Shown here: piece after piece, positions 7,559 through 15,299 of the stretch
Numbering within the stretch: the first letter of the stretch is position 1
Layout of the letters: every line of letters starts with the position of its first letter
NCBI GenBank assembly: GCA_036004445.1
Contig: DASYRL010000135.1
Span: 1 to 37,109 of the forward strand
From: DASXUC01 sp036004445
Lineage (GTDB): Bacteria > Sysuimicrobiota > Sysuimicrobiia > Sysuimicrobiales > Kaftiobacteriaceae
Reading direction: 5' to 3'
DNA length: 37,109 nt
Made by a program: the position numbers and the translations under genes
The notes under the pieces: generated by a model
Told to the model about the DNA's origin: nothing
Seen by the model: only the letters and a program-made list of their open reading frames with translations
The model's database searches: none

Positions 7559-7873
7559 ATGCGTGACCTCGGCAAGATGATGAAGCAGGTTCAGAAGATC
7601 CAGCAGGACGCGGCGAGACTGCAGGAGGAGCTGCGTGCCGAGCGCCTCACCGCTACGTCCGGCGGGGGTGTCGTCAGAGCGGTGACCAACGGCCACGGAG
7701 AACTGCTCGAGGTCACCATCGAACCGAGCGTGGTCGATCCCGCCGACGTGGGCATGCTGCAAGACTTGGTCGTCGCCGCCGTCTCTGAGGCGCAGCGGTC
7801 CGCCAAAGAACTCTACGAACAGCGGATGAAGAGTCTCGCCGGCGGATTGGGCCTGCCCCCTGGCCTTGTCTGA
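7559..7873 (+). CDS. ybaB: YbaB/EbfC family nucleoid-associated protein
   Basis: 104 residues. It begins MRDLGKMMKQVQKIQQDAARLQEEL, the coiled-coil start typical of the family, and has the conserved SGGGVVRAVTNGHGELLEVTIEPSVVD sheet region. These dimeric proteins bind DNA without strong sequence specificity and are usually encoded between dnaX and recR, as here. The ATG at 7559 is preferred to one at 7529 because the latter lies in the repeat element and adds residues not found in the family. No clear ribosome site is visible. Confidence 0.93.
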   Translation: MRDLGKMMKQVQKIQQDAARLQEELRAERLTATSGGGVVRAVTNGHGELLEVTIEPSVVDPADVGMLQDLVVAAVSEAQRSAKELYEQRMKSLAGGLGLPPGLV

Positions 7874-7984
7874 AGAGCGGGATCACAGGGATCAAGAGGA
7901 TCAATGGGATCGGCAATCCTAGCTTCGGCAAGCATCCTGCCTTGATCCCTGTGATCCCTCTGATCGCTCTGATCCCGTAGTTGT
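7874..7984. repeat. GGGATCAnn 9-base inverted-repeat element between ybaB and recR
   Basis: Left arm units: GGGATCACA, GGGATCAAG, AGGATCAAT, GGGATCGGC. Right arm: CTTGATCCC, TGTGATCCC, TCTGATCGC, TCTGATCCC, then GTAGTTGT directly before the recR ATG. The element occupies the full intergenic space. Confidence 0.78.
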
Positions 7985-8578
<594 letters not shown>

Positions 8579-8644
8579 TTTCTTCGTGGTCCAGAGGTGA
8601 TGGCGGTGGCCGCCCCCGAGCCTAGCCGCGGAGATGCTCGCTCC

Positions 8645-8673
8645 TTGCTGCAAACAATTCACTCACGTATACT
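8645..8673 (+). promoter_or_regulatory. Possible promoter of the YkuK-type gene
   Basis: TTGCTG (8645-8650), 17 bases, TATACT (8668-8673, 5 of 6). The predicted start near 8680 is about 13 bases before the ATG at 8693. This supports that start over the longer frame beginning at 8597. Confidence 0.35.
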
Positions 8674-8692
8674 TGCATACGGTGGCAGCGCA

Positions 8693-9163
8693 ATGGAATT
8701 CGTGAGTCCGACAGTCGGAAAACTATCGTTCGATGGGATGTTTGAGGCCCTGGTCGGGTACATGGGCGAGCAGCCCGACCAACACTACCACCTCATCATC
8801 GGCACCGACTCGCTGCTCAGCGATCAGACGTGCTTCGTCACGGCGATCATCGTCCACCGCGTCGGGCACGGCGGGCGCTACTTCTACCGGAAGATGTTCA
8901 ACCGGAAAATGGACAGCCTGCGCCAGCGCATCCTCTACGAGACCTCGCTGAGCCTGGAAACGGCCGGGTTGCTAAGCGCGGAACTGGCGCGCAACGGGCA
9001 CTCGGAGCTGCCGGTGGAGATTCACCTCGACGTCGGCCCCAACGGCGACACGAAGCGCATCGTGCGCGAAGTTATCGGGATGGTGAACGGGTCAGGCTAT
9101 ACGGCCGTTACGAAACCCGACGCGTACGGGGCGTCCAAGGTGGCGGACAAACACTCGAAGTAG
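8693..9163 (+). CDS. YkuK family RNase H-like protein (DUF458)
   Basis: 156 residues. MEFVSPTVGKLSFDGMFEAL followed by HLIIGTDSLLSD matches the N-terminus of Bacillus YkuK-type proteins, and VTAIIVHRVGHGGRYFYRK and IHLDVGPNGDTKRIVREVIGMV are conserved family segments. The family is predicted to have an RNase H-like fold (Asp in GTDS and in LDVG), but its substrate is unknown. An in-frame upstream ATG at 8597 would add 32 residues that do not resemble the family. The gene is the last of the dnaX-ybaB-recR group. A terminator inside a repeat element follows. Confidence 0.88.
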   Translation: MEFVSPTVGKLSFDGMFEALVGYMGEQPDQHYHLIIGTDSLLSDQTCFVTAIIVHRVGHGGRYFYRKMFNRKMDSLRQRILYETSLSLETAGLLSAELARNGHSELPVEIHLDVGPNGDTKRIVREVIGMVNGSGYTAVTKPDAYGASKVADKHSK

Positions 9164-9164
9164 A

Positions 9165-9300
9165 CCGGGAACAGGGAACCGCGAACAGGGGAACAGTAAC
9201 GGCAAAGGCCGGGGCTCTGCAAGCCTCGGCCTTTTCGTGTCTCGGCGAACCTCGATTCTGGTCTCTGTTCCCAGTTCCCTGTTCCCTGTTCCCGTAGTTA
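9165..9300. repeat. GGGAACA heptamer inverted-repeat element between two convergent genes
   Basis: The left arm (9165-9196) has GGGAACA-type units. The right arm (9265-9300) has TGTTCCC units ending CCCGTAGTTA. The last three bases form the TAA stop of the minus-strand neighbour. A transcription terminator sits between the arms. Confidence 0.78.
9205..9235 (+). terminator. Intrinsic terminator
   Basis: AAGGCCGGGGC and GCCTCGGCCTT form an 11-base stem with one G-T wobble and a 7-base loop, followed by TTTT (the last two T of the arm plus two more). The short A run on the other side gives only a weak T tract on the minus strand. It serves the YkuK-type gene and possibly the convergent neighbour. 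Confidence 0.75.
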
Positions 9301-10824
9301 GCGTCTTTCGGGCTCCCATCCCCATACCGGCAGTGTGTCGATCGGCGCGTAGTCATCGGTCAGTAGCGGGACGTCTGTCGTCGGCACGGCTTTCTCGTAG
9401 TAGTCGTCGAGGAATCCGGCCTGCAGGACCGGCGACACCTTCTTCGATCGCCGCAGCAGCCCGAGCGTCCCGATCATGTCTTTCTTCGTGATCTTCGGCT
9501 TGTTGGCCGCGATCAAAATGATGCTGCGGACCTCGTGCTCGTCCCGCCGCAGGGCCACGCTCACTCCGAAGGGGTACAGCGCCGAGAACTCGGCGGCATA
9601 CGTCTTGTACAGGGCGCGGAACAATTTGCTCTCGGTTCCCTCGAGAAAACCAACGATGTGGGCGGCGATGATCCCGCCCGGCGCGAGCTTGCTCTTCGCC
9701 AGCTGCAAGAACTCCCGCGTCGCGAGGTGGAACGGGATGCCTTCGGCGTTGTAAGCGTCCATCACGATCAGGTCGTACTTGGCATCGGCGCGCCGAATGA
9801 ACTGACGCCCATCCTGGGTGATAATCACGTGCCGGCGGTCTTCGGTGACCTGGAAGAACCGCTTGGCCACGTCGACCACGACCGGGTCGATCTCCACCGA
9901 GTCCACGGACACCTGCGGGTAGTCGTTGAGGATGCGCTTGGAGATGGAACCGGCGCCCAGCCCGACCACCATCACCCGCTTGATGTCCGCCCCAAACAGC
10001 CACGCCACCTGGACGTAGTCGGGGTAGCGGTGCGGGCTCTCCAGCGCGTTCTTGAGCAGCATGCCGCCCTGCAGCGACCGGTCGAAACGCAGCAGCCGCC
10101 AGATGTTGTCCTCGTACACCCGGATGTGATGATAGACGGTGTCCTTTTCGAATATGATCCGCTGGGTGTCGACCTGGGCCACGGCGGGAACCGACAGAAC
10201 AGCAAGGATCAGTGAGGCGGTGGCAACCTGCCGCAGCAGGCGGCGGCCGTAGACCGCCTTTAGCGCAAGCATCCCGGCAAAGACCAGCAGCGAGAATCCA
10301 AGGGTGTAGAGGATCGCCCGGACTCCCATCGCCGGAATGAGCACGAACGCCGTCAGCAGCGTTCCGGCGATGCTGCCGGCGGTCGAGATTGCGTAGAGGA
10401 GTCCGGCCGTGTTGCCGACGGTTGCGAGATCGGTGGCGGCGAGCTTGATCGCAAACGGCGAGGTCGCGCCCATCAGCAGGCTCGGAAGCACGAACAGCAC
10501 GATGGACGCGAGCAGCGGGCTGAGTCGTGGGCCCAGGTCCCACGCCGAAAATGCCACCAGCACGGGCTGCGAAACCATCGGCAAAAGCAGCACCAGCAGT
10601 CCGGCCAGGCTGATCGCGCCCGCCAGCACGCCCGCCCGGGGCCAGCGGTCTGCCGCCTGCCCGCCCAGATAGTACCCAAGACTCAGCGCGGCCAGGAAGA
10701 TGCTGATCAGGCTTCCCCAGACGTAGACTGAGCTGCCGAAGTACGGCGCGAGCACCCGGCTGCCGACGATCTCCAGCCCCATCAGTACGGCGCCCGCTCC
10801 GAACACGACGATCCGTAGGACCAA
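9298..10824 (-). CDS. Membrane-fused spermidine synthase-like protein
   Basis: 508 residues. The first ~215 residues are membrane segments resembling half of a transporter (VLMGLEIVGSRVLAPYFGSS, GYYLGGQAADRWPRAG). The C-terminal part is a spermidine synthase-like Rossmann domain: VMVVGLGAGSISKRIL (nucleotide site), VDSVEIDPVVVDVAKRFF, DGRQFIRR and YDLIVMDAYNAEGIPFHL. Such fusions are widespread, but their reaction is not established and they need not make spermidine. The TTG start is chosen because GGAGG lies six bases upstream. The stop TAA is followed by CTACGGGAAC, the end of the 9165-9300 repeat. Confidence 0.88.
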   Translation of the reverse strand: MVLRIVVFGAGAVLMGLEIVGSRVLAPYFGSSVYVWGSLISIFLAALSLGYYLGGQAADRWPRAGVLAGAISLAGLLVLLLPMVSQPVLVAFSAWDLGPRLSPLLASIVLFVLPSLLMGATSPFAIKLAATDLATVGNTAGLLYAISTAGSIAGTLLTAFVLIPAMGVRAILYTLGFSLLVFAGMLALKAVYGRRLLRQVATASLILAVLSVPAVAQVDTQRIIFEKDTVYHHIRVYEDNIWRLLRFDRSLQGGMLLKNALESPHRYPDYVQVAWLFGADIKRVMVVGLGAGSISKRILNDYPQVSVDSVEIDPVVVDVAKRFFQVTEDRRHVIITQDGRQFIRRADAKYDLIVMDAYNAEGIPFHLATREFLQLAKSKLAPGGIIAAHIVGFLEGTESKLFRALYKTYAAEFSALYPFGVSVALRRDEHEVRSIILIAANKPKITKKDMIGTLGLLRRSKKVSPVLQAGFLDDYYEKAVPTTDVPLLTDDYAPIDTLPVWGWEPERR

Positions 10825-10847
10825 CCGACACCTCCCAATCGGGGAAG

Positions 10848-12143
10848 CTAGCGCGTTTCCGCGTTTCCGCGTTCCCGCGTTCCCGTGATTGCCGTCATTC
10901 CGTTCATATAGGGCACCAGCACGTCGGGCACGCGCACGCTTCCATCGGCCTGCTGGTAGTTCTCGACGACGGCAATCAGCCCGCGGCTCGTGGCGATCGC
11001 GGTGCCATTCAGCGTGTGGACGTACTCGCTGCCCTTGCTCCGGCGGACACGAATGCCGAGCCGCCGGGCCTGAAAGTCCGTGCAGTTACTGCACGACTGC
11101 GTCTCACCGTAGGCGTTCCGGCCGGGCATCCACGTCTCGAGATCATACGTCTTCGCGGACGGCGTACTGGTATCCCCGCCACAGATCGCCACGACCCGGT
11201 GCGCCAGACCCAGGCGCTGGAGGATGCGCTCTTCGAGCGACAGCAGATACTCGTGCTCGTCCCACGAGGCCTCCGGCAGCGTGAACGAAAACATCTCGAG
11301 CTTGTCAAACTGGTGCACCCGGTACAGTCCCCGTACGTCACGCCCGTAGCTGCCCGCTTCCCGGCGGAAATTCCATGAGATCCCGGCCAGGCGCATCGGA
11401 AGCTGCCCTTCCTCGAACGTTTCCTCGCTGTACATGCCGGCCAGCGGCTGCTCTGATGTCCCGATGAGGGCCAGCTGCTCGCCTTCCAACCGGTACACCT
11501 GCTGCACGTCGAGGTCCGCGCCGCCCCACGCGCCGGTGATGATCTCCGGACGGACCGCGAACGGGGTGATGACCGGGGTGAACCCTTCACCGACCAGGAG
11601 GTCCAGCCCAAAGCGCAGCAGCGCCTGCTCCAGCAGCACGCCTGCGCCGCGCAGATAGTAGAACCGCGCCCCCGACACCTTGGCGGCGCGCTCCATGTCA
11701 ATGATCCCCAGGCGCGTTCCCAACTCGAGGTGATCCAGCACCGGAAAATCGAACTGCGGGGGGGCACCCCAATAGCGGAGCGGCACGTTCTCGCGCTCGT
11801 CGCTGCCCGGCGGCACGCTCTCGTGCGGAAGGTTCGGGAGGTCGAGGAGTGCACGGGTCAGTTCTTCTTCCACTTCTTTGAGGACCGGTTCCAGGGTCTT
11901 CAGGCGCGCAGACACCTCACGCATCTGGGTGATGCGCGCGTTTTTGTCCGCTCCCCGGAGTTTTGCAATCTCCCCGGACGCCCGGTTCTGCTCGGCCCGG
12001 AGATGCTCGACGTCCTGGAGCAGCTCTCGGCGCCGGCGGTCGATCTCCAGCACCGCATCGACCAGACCCGGATCGCGTCCCTTCTTGCGCAGCCCGGCCC
12101 GTACAGAATCTGGATTGTCGCGGATCAACTTGAGATCTAACAT
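10848..12143 (-). CDS. serS: Seryl-tRNA synthetase
   Basis: 431 residues; charges tRNA-Ser (and tRNA-Sec, relevant because selD lies nearby). The N-terminal arm (MLDLKLIRDNPDSVRAGLRK and a long coiled coil to about residue 100) binds tRNA. The class II core has motif 2 (FRREAGSYGRDVRGLYRVHQF) and motif 3 near the C-terminus (TATSRGL-like: GTAIATSRGLIAVVE). The last residues (TRERGNAETR) are encoded by a GCGTTTCC-type tandem repeat reaching the TAG stop. The ATG follows directly after four GAGTCAC units, so no ribosome site is seen. No T-box is present upstream. Confidence 0.96.
   Translation of the reverse strand: MLDLKLIRDNPDSVRAGLRKKGRDPGLVDAVLEIDRRRRELLQDVEHLRAEQNRASGEIAKLRGADKNARITQMREVSARLKTLEPVLKEVEEELTRALLDLPNLPHESVPPGSDERENVPLRYWGAPPQFDFPVLDHLELGTRLGIIDMERAAKVSGARFYYLRGAGVLLEQALLRFGLDLLVGEGFTPVITPFAVRPEIITGAWGGADLDVQQVYRLEGEQLALIGTSEQPLAGMYSEETFEEGQLPMRLAGISWNFRREAGSYGRDVRGLYRVHQFDKLEMFSFTLPEASWDEHEYLLSLEERILQRLGLAHRVVAICGGDTSTPSAKTYDLETWMPGRNAYGETQSCSNCTDFQARRLGIRVRRSKGSEYVHTLNGTAIATSRGLIAVVENYQQADGSVRVPDVLVPYMNGMTAITGTRERGNAETR
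10853..10884. repeat. Four 8-base tandem repeats in the serS 3' end
   Basis: Two GCGTTTCC units followed by two GCGTTCCC units (plus strand). They lie within the last codons of serS and end next to its stop. There is one arm only. Confidence 0.7.
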
Positions 12144-12144
12144 T

Positions 12145-12174
12145 CGTGACTCGTGACTCGTGACTCGTGACTCG
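12145..12174. repeat. GTGACTC x4 heptamer repeat
   Basis: Four perfect GTGACTC units fill the gap between archease and serS. The exact reverse complement of this 30-base block occurs at 13582-13611, so the pair flanks archease and lysR as inverted repeats. Confidence 0.85.
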
Positions 12175-12179
12175 CAGGA

Positions 12180-12629
12180 CTAGACATCGAGAATCACGCG
12201 GGCCCGCCATTCGTCGTTCTTGCCGACGTGCACCTGATGATACGTCGCCGCCTTGACGTCCAAGCGGAAGCGGTGGCGGACGGGATCCACCGGCTCGCCG
12301 CTGACGTCAGCGACCAACGCGGACGCCTGCCCTGAACCTGAACGCAGTGAATGGTTCGGGGATTCGGACACTTCCGTGACGTTGAACGCGGCCGGGACGA
12401 AGCCGTCGGCATTGAGCAGCACGAGCAGTTCATTCAACCAGTCCACCAGCAGCCCCTCGAGGTCGTCGGACCCCACACGGATTTCCCGGTGCTCGGCGGC
12501 GCGGACGGCCGCCGGATCGATGAGGAGCGACATCATCCCCTCCGCGGCGCTGGCAAACAGCTCGCGCAGGGACGTCCCACGCGCCTCGATGCCGACGTCG
12601 GCGGTATGTTCGAAAGTCTCGTAGGGCAC
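12180..12629 (-). CDS. Archease family protein
   Basis: 149 residues. It opens with YETFEHTADVGIEARGTSLRELFASAAEGMMSLL, the archease signature, and ends LDVKAATYHQVHVGKNDEWRARVILDV. Archease activates the RNA ligase RtcB in tRNA splicing or RNA repair; no rtcB is in the window. Conserved acidic metal ligands are visible (Asp in TADVG, Asp at the C-terminus). Residues around SPNHSLRSGSGQA, encoded by a palindrome at 12330-12361, look like an extra loop relative to the family. The GTG start at 12629 is chosen because it precedes the conserved N-terminus directly; the ribosome site is weak. Confidence 0.9.
   Translation of the reverse strand: MPYETFEHTADVGIEARGTSLRELFASAAEGMMSLLIDPAAVRAAEHREIRVGSDDLEGLLVDWLNELLVLLNADGFVPAAFNVTEVSESPNHSLRSGSGQASALVADVSGEPVDPVRHRFRLDVKAATYHQVHVGKNDEWRARVILDV
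12330..12361. repeat. Small palindrome inside the archease coding sequence
   Basis: CCCTGAACC and GGTTCGGGG form a 9-base stem with one wobble pair around the loop TGAACGCAGTGAAT. It resembles small palindromic repeats of the CCCTGAGCG...GGGTT type found in many bacteria. It is in frame, lengthening the protein without breaking it. Confidence 0.5.
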
Positions 12630-12636
12630 GTCGCCC

Positions 12637-12674
12637 GCCGCCTGCTGCCGCCTGCCTACTGCTTACTGCCGACT
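12637..12674. repeat. CTGCnnn imperfect heptamer repeat between lysR and archease
   Basis: Imperfect 7-base units (CTGCTGC, CGCCTGC, CTACTGC, TTACTGC) span the gap and continue into the last codons of lysR. There is one arm only. Confidence 0.55.
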
Positions 12675-13558
12675 GTGTTCGTGGCCGTGCCCAGCAGTTC
12701 GATGAGCGCCGTCATCGCCTGGCTCGGGCGTTTGTCTCGATGCTGGATCAGCACGAACGGCTGGGTGATGGTGATGCCCTCGAGCGGAACCCTCACGAGG
12801 CGCCCTGCGGCGGTGTCGGCCGCCACGGCCAGCGACGACAAGAACGACACGCCCAGCCCGGCCGCGACGGCTTCCTTGATCGCCTCCCCGCTGCCCAGTT
12901 CCATCGCCGCGGGCAACGCTAGATTCGCCTCGCGCAGCGCGGCTTCCACGGCCTCCCGGGTGCCCGAACCGCGCTCGCGCATGATTACGCGTTCGTCCCG
13001 CAGCGTGCCCAGCGGCACGGGCCCGCCCGCCGCCAGCCGGTGGCCGGGAGGGACCACCAACACGATCTCGTCTTCGTAGAACCGGCGGGAGACTAGATTC
13101 TGCGCGGAGATTTCCCAGCCGACAACCCCCAGCTCGACCTCGTTCCGCAAGACCCGTTCCTGGATCCTCCTGGCGGTGCCGATCTCCAGCGACACCGTGA
13201 TCTGCGGGAACCGTTCCTGGAAGGAAAACAACGCCCGCGGCAGGAGGTAGGTACCGGGAATATTCGTGGCGCCGATCGCCAGCCGGCCGCGGTGCACGCC
13301 CCGCACTTCCGCCACGGCCGCCGACGCTTCATCGAATAAGCCGAGGATCCGCTGCGCGTACTCCTCGAGCACGCGACCGGCCTCCGTGAGGTAGATGCGT
13401 TTGCCGAGCTGCTCGAAGAGGTCGACGCCCAGCGACCGCTCCAGGTCGCCGACCTGGATGCTCACCGACGGCTGGCTGATCTTCAGCTCCTCCGCCGCGC
13501 GCGAGTAGCTGCCCAACCGGGCCACCGTATGGAAGATCCGGAGTTGGTGTAGGTTCAC
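12656..13558 (-). CDS. LysR family transcriptional regulator, probably selenium-linked
   Basis: 300 residues. The N-terminal winged helix-turn-helix is typical (NLHQLRIFHTVARLGSYSRAAEELKISQPSVSIQVGDLERSLG), split here as residues 2-45. The effector domain (about 90-295) belongs to the CysB/CysR-like periplasmic-binding fold (GRLAIGATNIPGTYLLPRAL). It is divergent from the selenophosphate synthetase gene, an arrangement seen for LysR regulators associated with selenium metabolism; control of selD is inference. The GTG start lies at the expected family N-terminus. The C-terminal residues TNTVGSKQ are encoded by a tandem repeat. Confidence 0.9.
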   Translation of the reverse strand: MNLHQLRIFHTVARLGSYSRAAEELKISQPSVSIQVGDLERSLGVDLFEQLGKRIYLTEAGRVLEEYAQRILGLFDEASAAVAEVRGVHRGRLAIGATNIPGTYLLPRALFSFQERFPQITVSLEIGTARRIQERVLRNEVELGVVGWEISAQNLVSRRFYEDEIVLVVPPGHRLAAGGPVPLGTLRDERVIMRERGSGTREAVEAALREANLALPAAMELGSGEAIKEAVAAGLGVSFLSSLAVAADTAAGRLVRVPLEGITITQPFVLIQHRDKRPSQAMTALIELLGTATNTVGSKQ

Positions 13559-13581
13559 GTCAGGCGCCCGATCCGCTCGTC

Positions 13582-13611
13582 CGAGTCACGAGTCACGAGT
13601 CACGAGTCACG
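13582..13611. repeat. GAGTCAC x4 heptamer repeat
   Basis: Four perfect GAGTCAC units in the lysR-selD gap, the exact inverted copy of 12145-12174. The block lies just upstream of the selD -10 box, where the -35 region would fall. Confidence 0.85.
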
Positions 13612-13622
13612 TCCCGTCCCAA

Positions 13623-13631
13623 TGCTACAAT
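13623..13631 (+). promoter_or_regulatory. Predicted extended -10 promoter of selD
   Basis: TGCTACAAT: TG plus TACAAT (5 of 6). Transcription would start near 13638, leaving a leader of about 30 bases with a strong AAGGAGGT ribosome site before the ATG at 13669. Confidence 0.45.
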
Positions 13632-13668
13632 GAACCGGAAGATCACGCCAGAAAGGAGGTACGCGCGC

Positions 13669-14718
13669 ATGAACGGCCGCGATCGCGTCCGCCTCACCAG
13701 CATGGTGGCCTGCGCCGGGTGAGCCTCCAAGCTGAGTCCTGAGGACCTGGCGCAGGTGCTGCGCCACCTCCCGGTGCCCACGGATCCAGACCTGCTGGTC
13801 AGCGCCGCCACGTTCGATGACGCCGCTGTCTACCGGCTCAACGACGACCTCGCCCTGGTGCAGACGGTGGACGTGTTCACGCCGGTCGTCGACGATCCGT
13901 ACCACTACGGCGCCGTGTCCGCGGCCAACTCACTGTCGGACGTCTACGCGATGGGCGCGCGGCCGGTGCTGGCGCTGGCCGTCGTCGGCTTCCCCCGCGG
14001 GAAGCTCCCGCTCTCGGTGCTGGCCGACATCCTCCGCGGGGGAGCGGACAAAGCGGCGGAAGCCGGCGTGGTCGTCGCCGGCGGGCACAGCATCGACGAT
14101 CCCGAGCCGAAGTACGGCCTCTCAGTCACTGGGGTCGTCCGCCCGGACGCGATCATCCGGAACGTCGGAGCCCGGCCCGGAGATCAGCTCATCCTGACCA
14201 AACCCCTGGGCATCGGCATCATCACGACCGGCATCAAGCAGGAAAAGACCTCTCCCGGAGCCGTGGAGGAAGTCATCGCGGTGATGGAGCGGCTCAACCG
14301 CGAGGCCTCCGAAGCGATGATCGAAGTCGGCGTCCACGCCGCGACCGACGTCACCGGTTACGGGCTGCTCGGCCATCTTTACGAAATGACCGCCGGCAGC
14401 CATGTGACCGCTCGGATCTGGTATTCGCGCGTACCCGTGCTCGAGGAAGCACGGACGTTGGTCCGGCAGGGAGCCGTCGCCGCTGGGACCGCTCGCAATT
14501 TAACCTACCTGCTGCCCCACGTGGACTTCGATGGGCTCGACGGGTCAGACCAGTTGATCCTGTGCGACGCACAGACCTCGGGTGGATTGTTGATGGCTGC
14601 GGCCCCCGAGAAGCTTGACGCGCTGGTCAAAGCCCTCCGCCGCCGGAACGTGGATCCCGTTGCCCACGTCGGTGAGATCACCGACGTGGGGGACGGCCAC
14701 ATCGAGGTTACCGTCTAG
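13669..14718 (+). CDS. selD: Selenophosphate synthetase, selenocysteine-containing
   Basis: 349 residues when the in-frame TGA at 13720-13722 is read as selenocysteine (residue 18). SelD makes selenophosphate from selenide and ATP for Sec-tRNA synthesis. The start is the ATG at 13669, with AAGGAGGT eight bases upstream. The N-terminus reads MVACAG-Sec-ASKLSPEDLAQVL, placing Sec at the known catalytic Cys/Sec site and Lys21 at the essential lysine. After it come FDDAAVYRLNDDLALVQTVDVF, ANSLSDVYAMGARP, GGHSIDDPEPKYGLSVTG, ATDVTGYGLLGH and QTSGGLLMA, all typical. A SECIS-like hairpin lies at 13748-13766. Automatic calls starting at 13756 would lose the active site. Confidence 0.96.
13748..13766 (+). 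promoter_or_regulatory. Bacterial SECIS-like hairpin in selD
   Basis: TGGCGC and GCGCCA pair around an apical AGGTGCT loop (the stem can extend to eight pairs). The loop has GGT at 13755-13757, 32 bases after the TGA. A GGU/GU apical loop at about this distance is the known pattern recognised by SelB. Confidence 0.7.
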
Positions 14719-14731
14719 GGGTCGCGCCCAG

Positions 14732-14790
14732 GGGTCAAGTCTTCACTTGGCAGTTTTCGCCGGGTTTCGGCTCAAGTGAAGACTTGACCC
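14732..14790. repeat. Perfect 18-base inverted repeat, MITE or REP-like
   Basis: GGGTCAAGTCTTCACTTG (14732-14749) is repeated in perfect inverted form at 14773-14790, with 23 bases between. It lies between the convergent selD and OsmC-like genes. It could end transcription, but there is no T tract. Confidence 0.75.
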
Positions 14791-14810
14791 ATCGCCCTGT
14801 CTTAACCAAG

Positions 14811-15299
14811 CTACTCGGCGACGAACTCCAGTTCGAGCGGAACGGCCCGGCTGAGGGAAGCCCCGACCGGCGATGCCCGCTCCACCATCCTCCGCAGATA
14901 GGCTAGTTGCTCGGGCGTCGCCCCGGGAACGCGGAGTTTGACCGTGTAGGAAATTCGATCGTACCCGGAGGGGGGCGCATCCTCCATTCCGTAGAGCCTT
15001 TGAACGGTGAAGTGCCCGCGGGCCTCGATCGTGAGCCGTTCAATCTGCAGCCCCATCAGTGCGGCGTGCATCGCGATCACCTCGACGTCACACGCCGCGA
15101 GTGTGCCCAGCAGGGCCTTCATGGCGCTGGGCTGCCCGTCGCCGCCGGTATGCATCGTGAACCCCTGGCCCTCGACCCGCGCCTCACTCTGACCGACCCA
15201 GTGGGCCGTGGCGACCGGGGTGCGCTCGGTTTCCTCAGGATTGCGCCTGGCGCGCTCGAGGTGCGCGGCGAGCTTCGCAACGTCATACCCGTTGATCAT
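14811..15299 (-). CDS. OsmC family protein lacking the second catalytic cysteine
   Basis: 162 residues. The conserved core helix region is GQPSAMKALLGTLAACDVEVIAMHAALMGLQIERLTIEARG, shown as residues about 57-97, and the C-terminus is ERASPVGASLSRAVPLELEF. In OsmC/Ohr peroxidases a cysteine in the ACxxE-type helix and a second in a CPV motif form the active pair. Here the second is SPV, leaving a single cysteine, so a thiol peroxidase role is doubtful. The ATG at 15299 is chosen over 15302 because GGAGG then has a five-base spacer. It overlaps the stop of the glycosylase gene. Confidence 0.82.
   Translation of the reverse strand: MINGYDVAKLAAHLERARRNPEETERTPVATAHWVGQSEARVEGQGFTMHTGGDGQPSAMKALLGTLAACDVEVIAMHAALMGLQIERLTIEARGHFTVQRLYGMEDAPPSGYDRISYTVKLRVPGATPEQLAYLRRMVERASPVGASLSRAVPLELEFVAE

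Noticed and set aside
9353..10831. Alternative minus-strand frame (492 residues) overlapping the spermidine synthase-like gene
   Set aside because: Gly/Arg/Pro-rich shadow; the frame from 10824 has the ribosome site, the membrane segments and the synthase motifs.
12144..12179. T-box upstream of serS
   Set aside because: The 36-base gap holds only GTGACTC repeats; there is no room for stem I or a terminator.
14732..14790. Intrinsic terminator for selD
   Set aside because: The stem is perfect but no T tract follows on either strand, so it is better described as a palindromic repeat.
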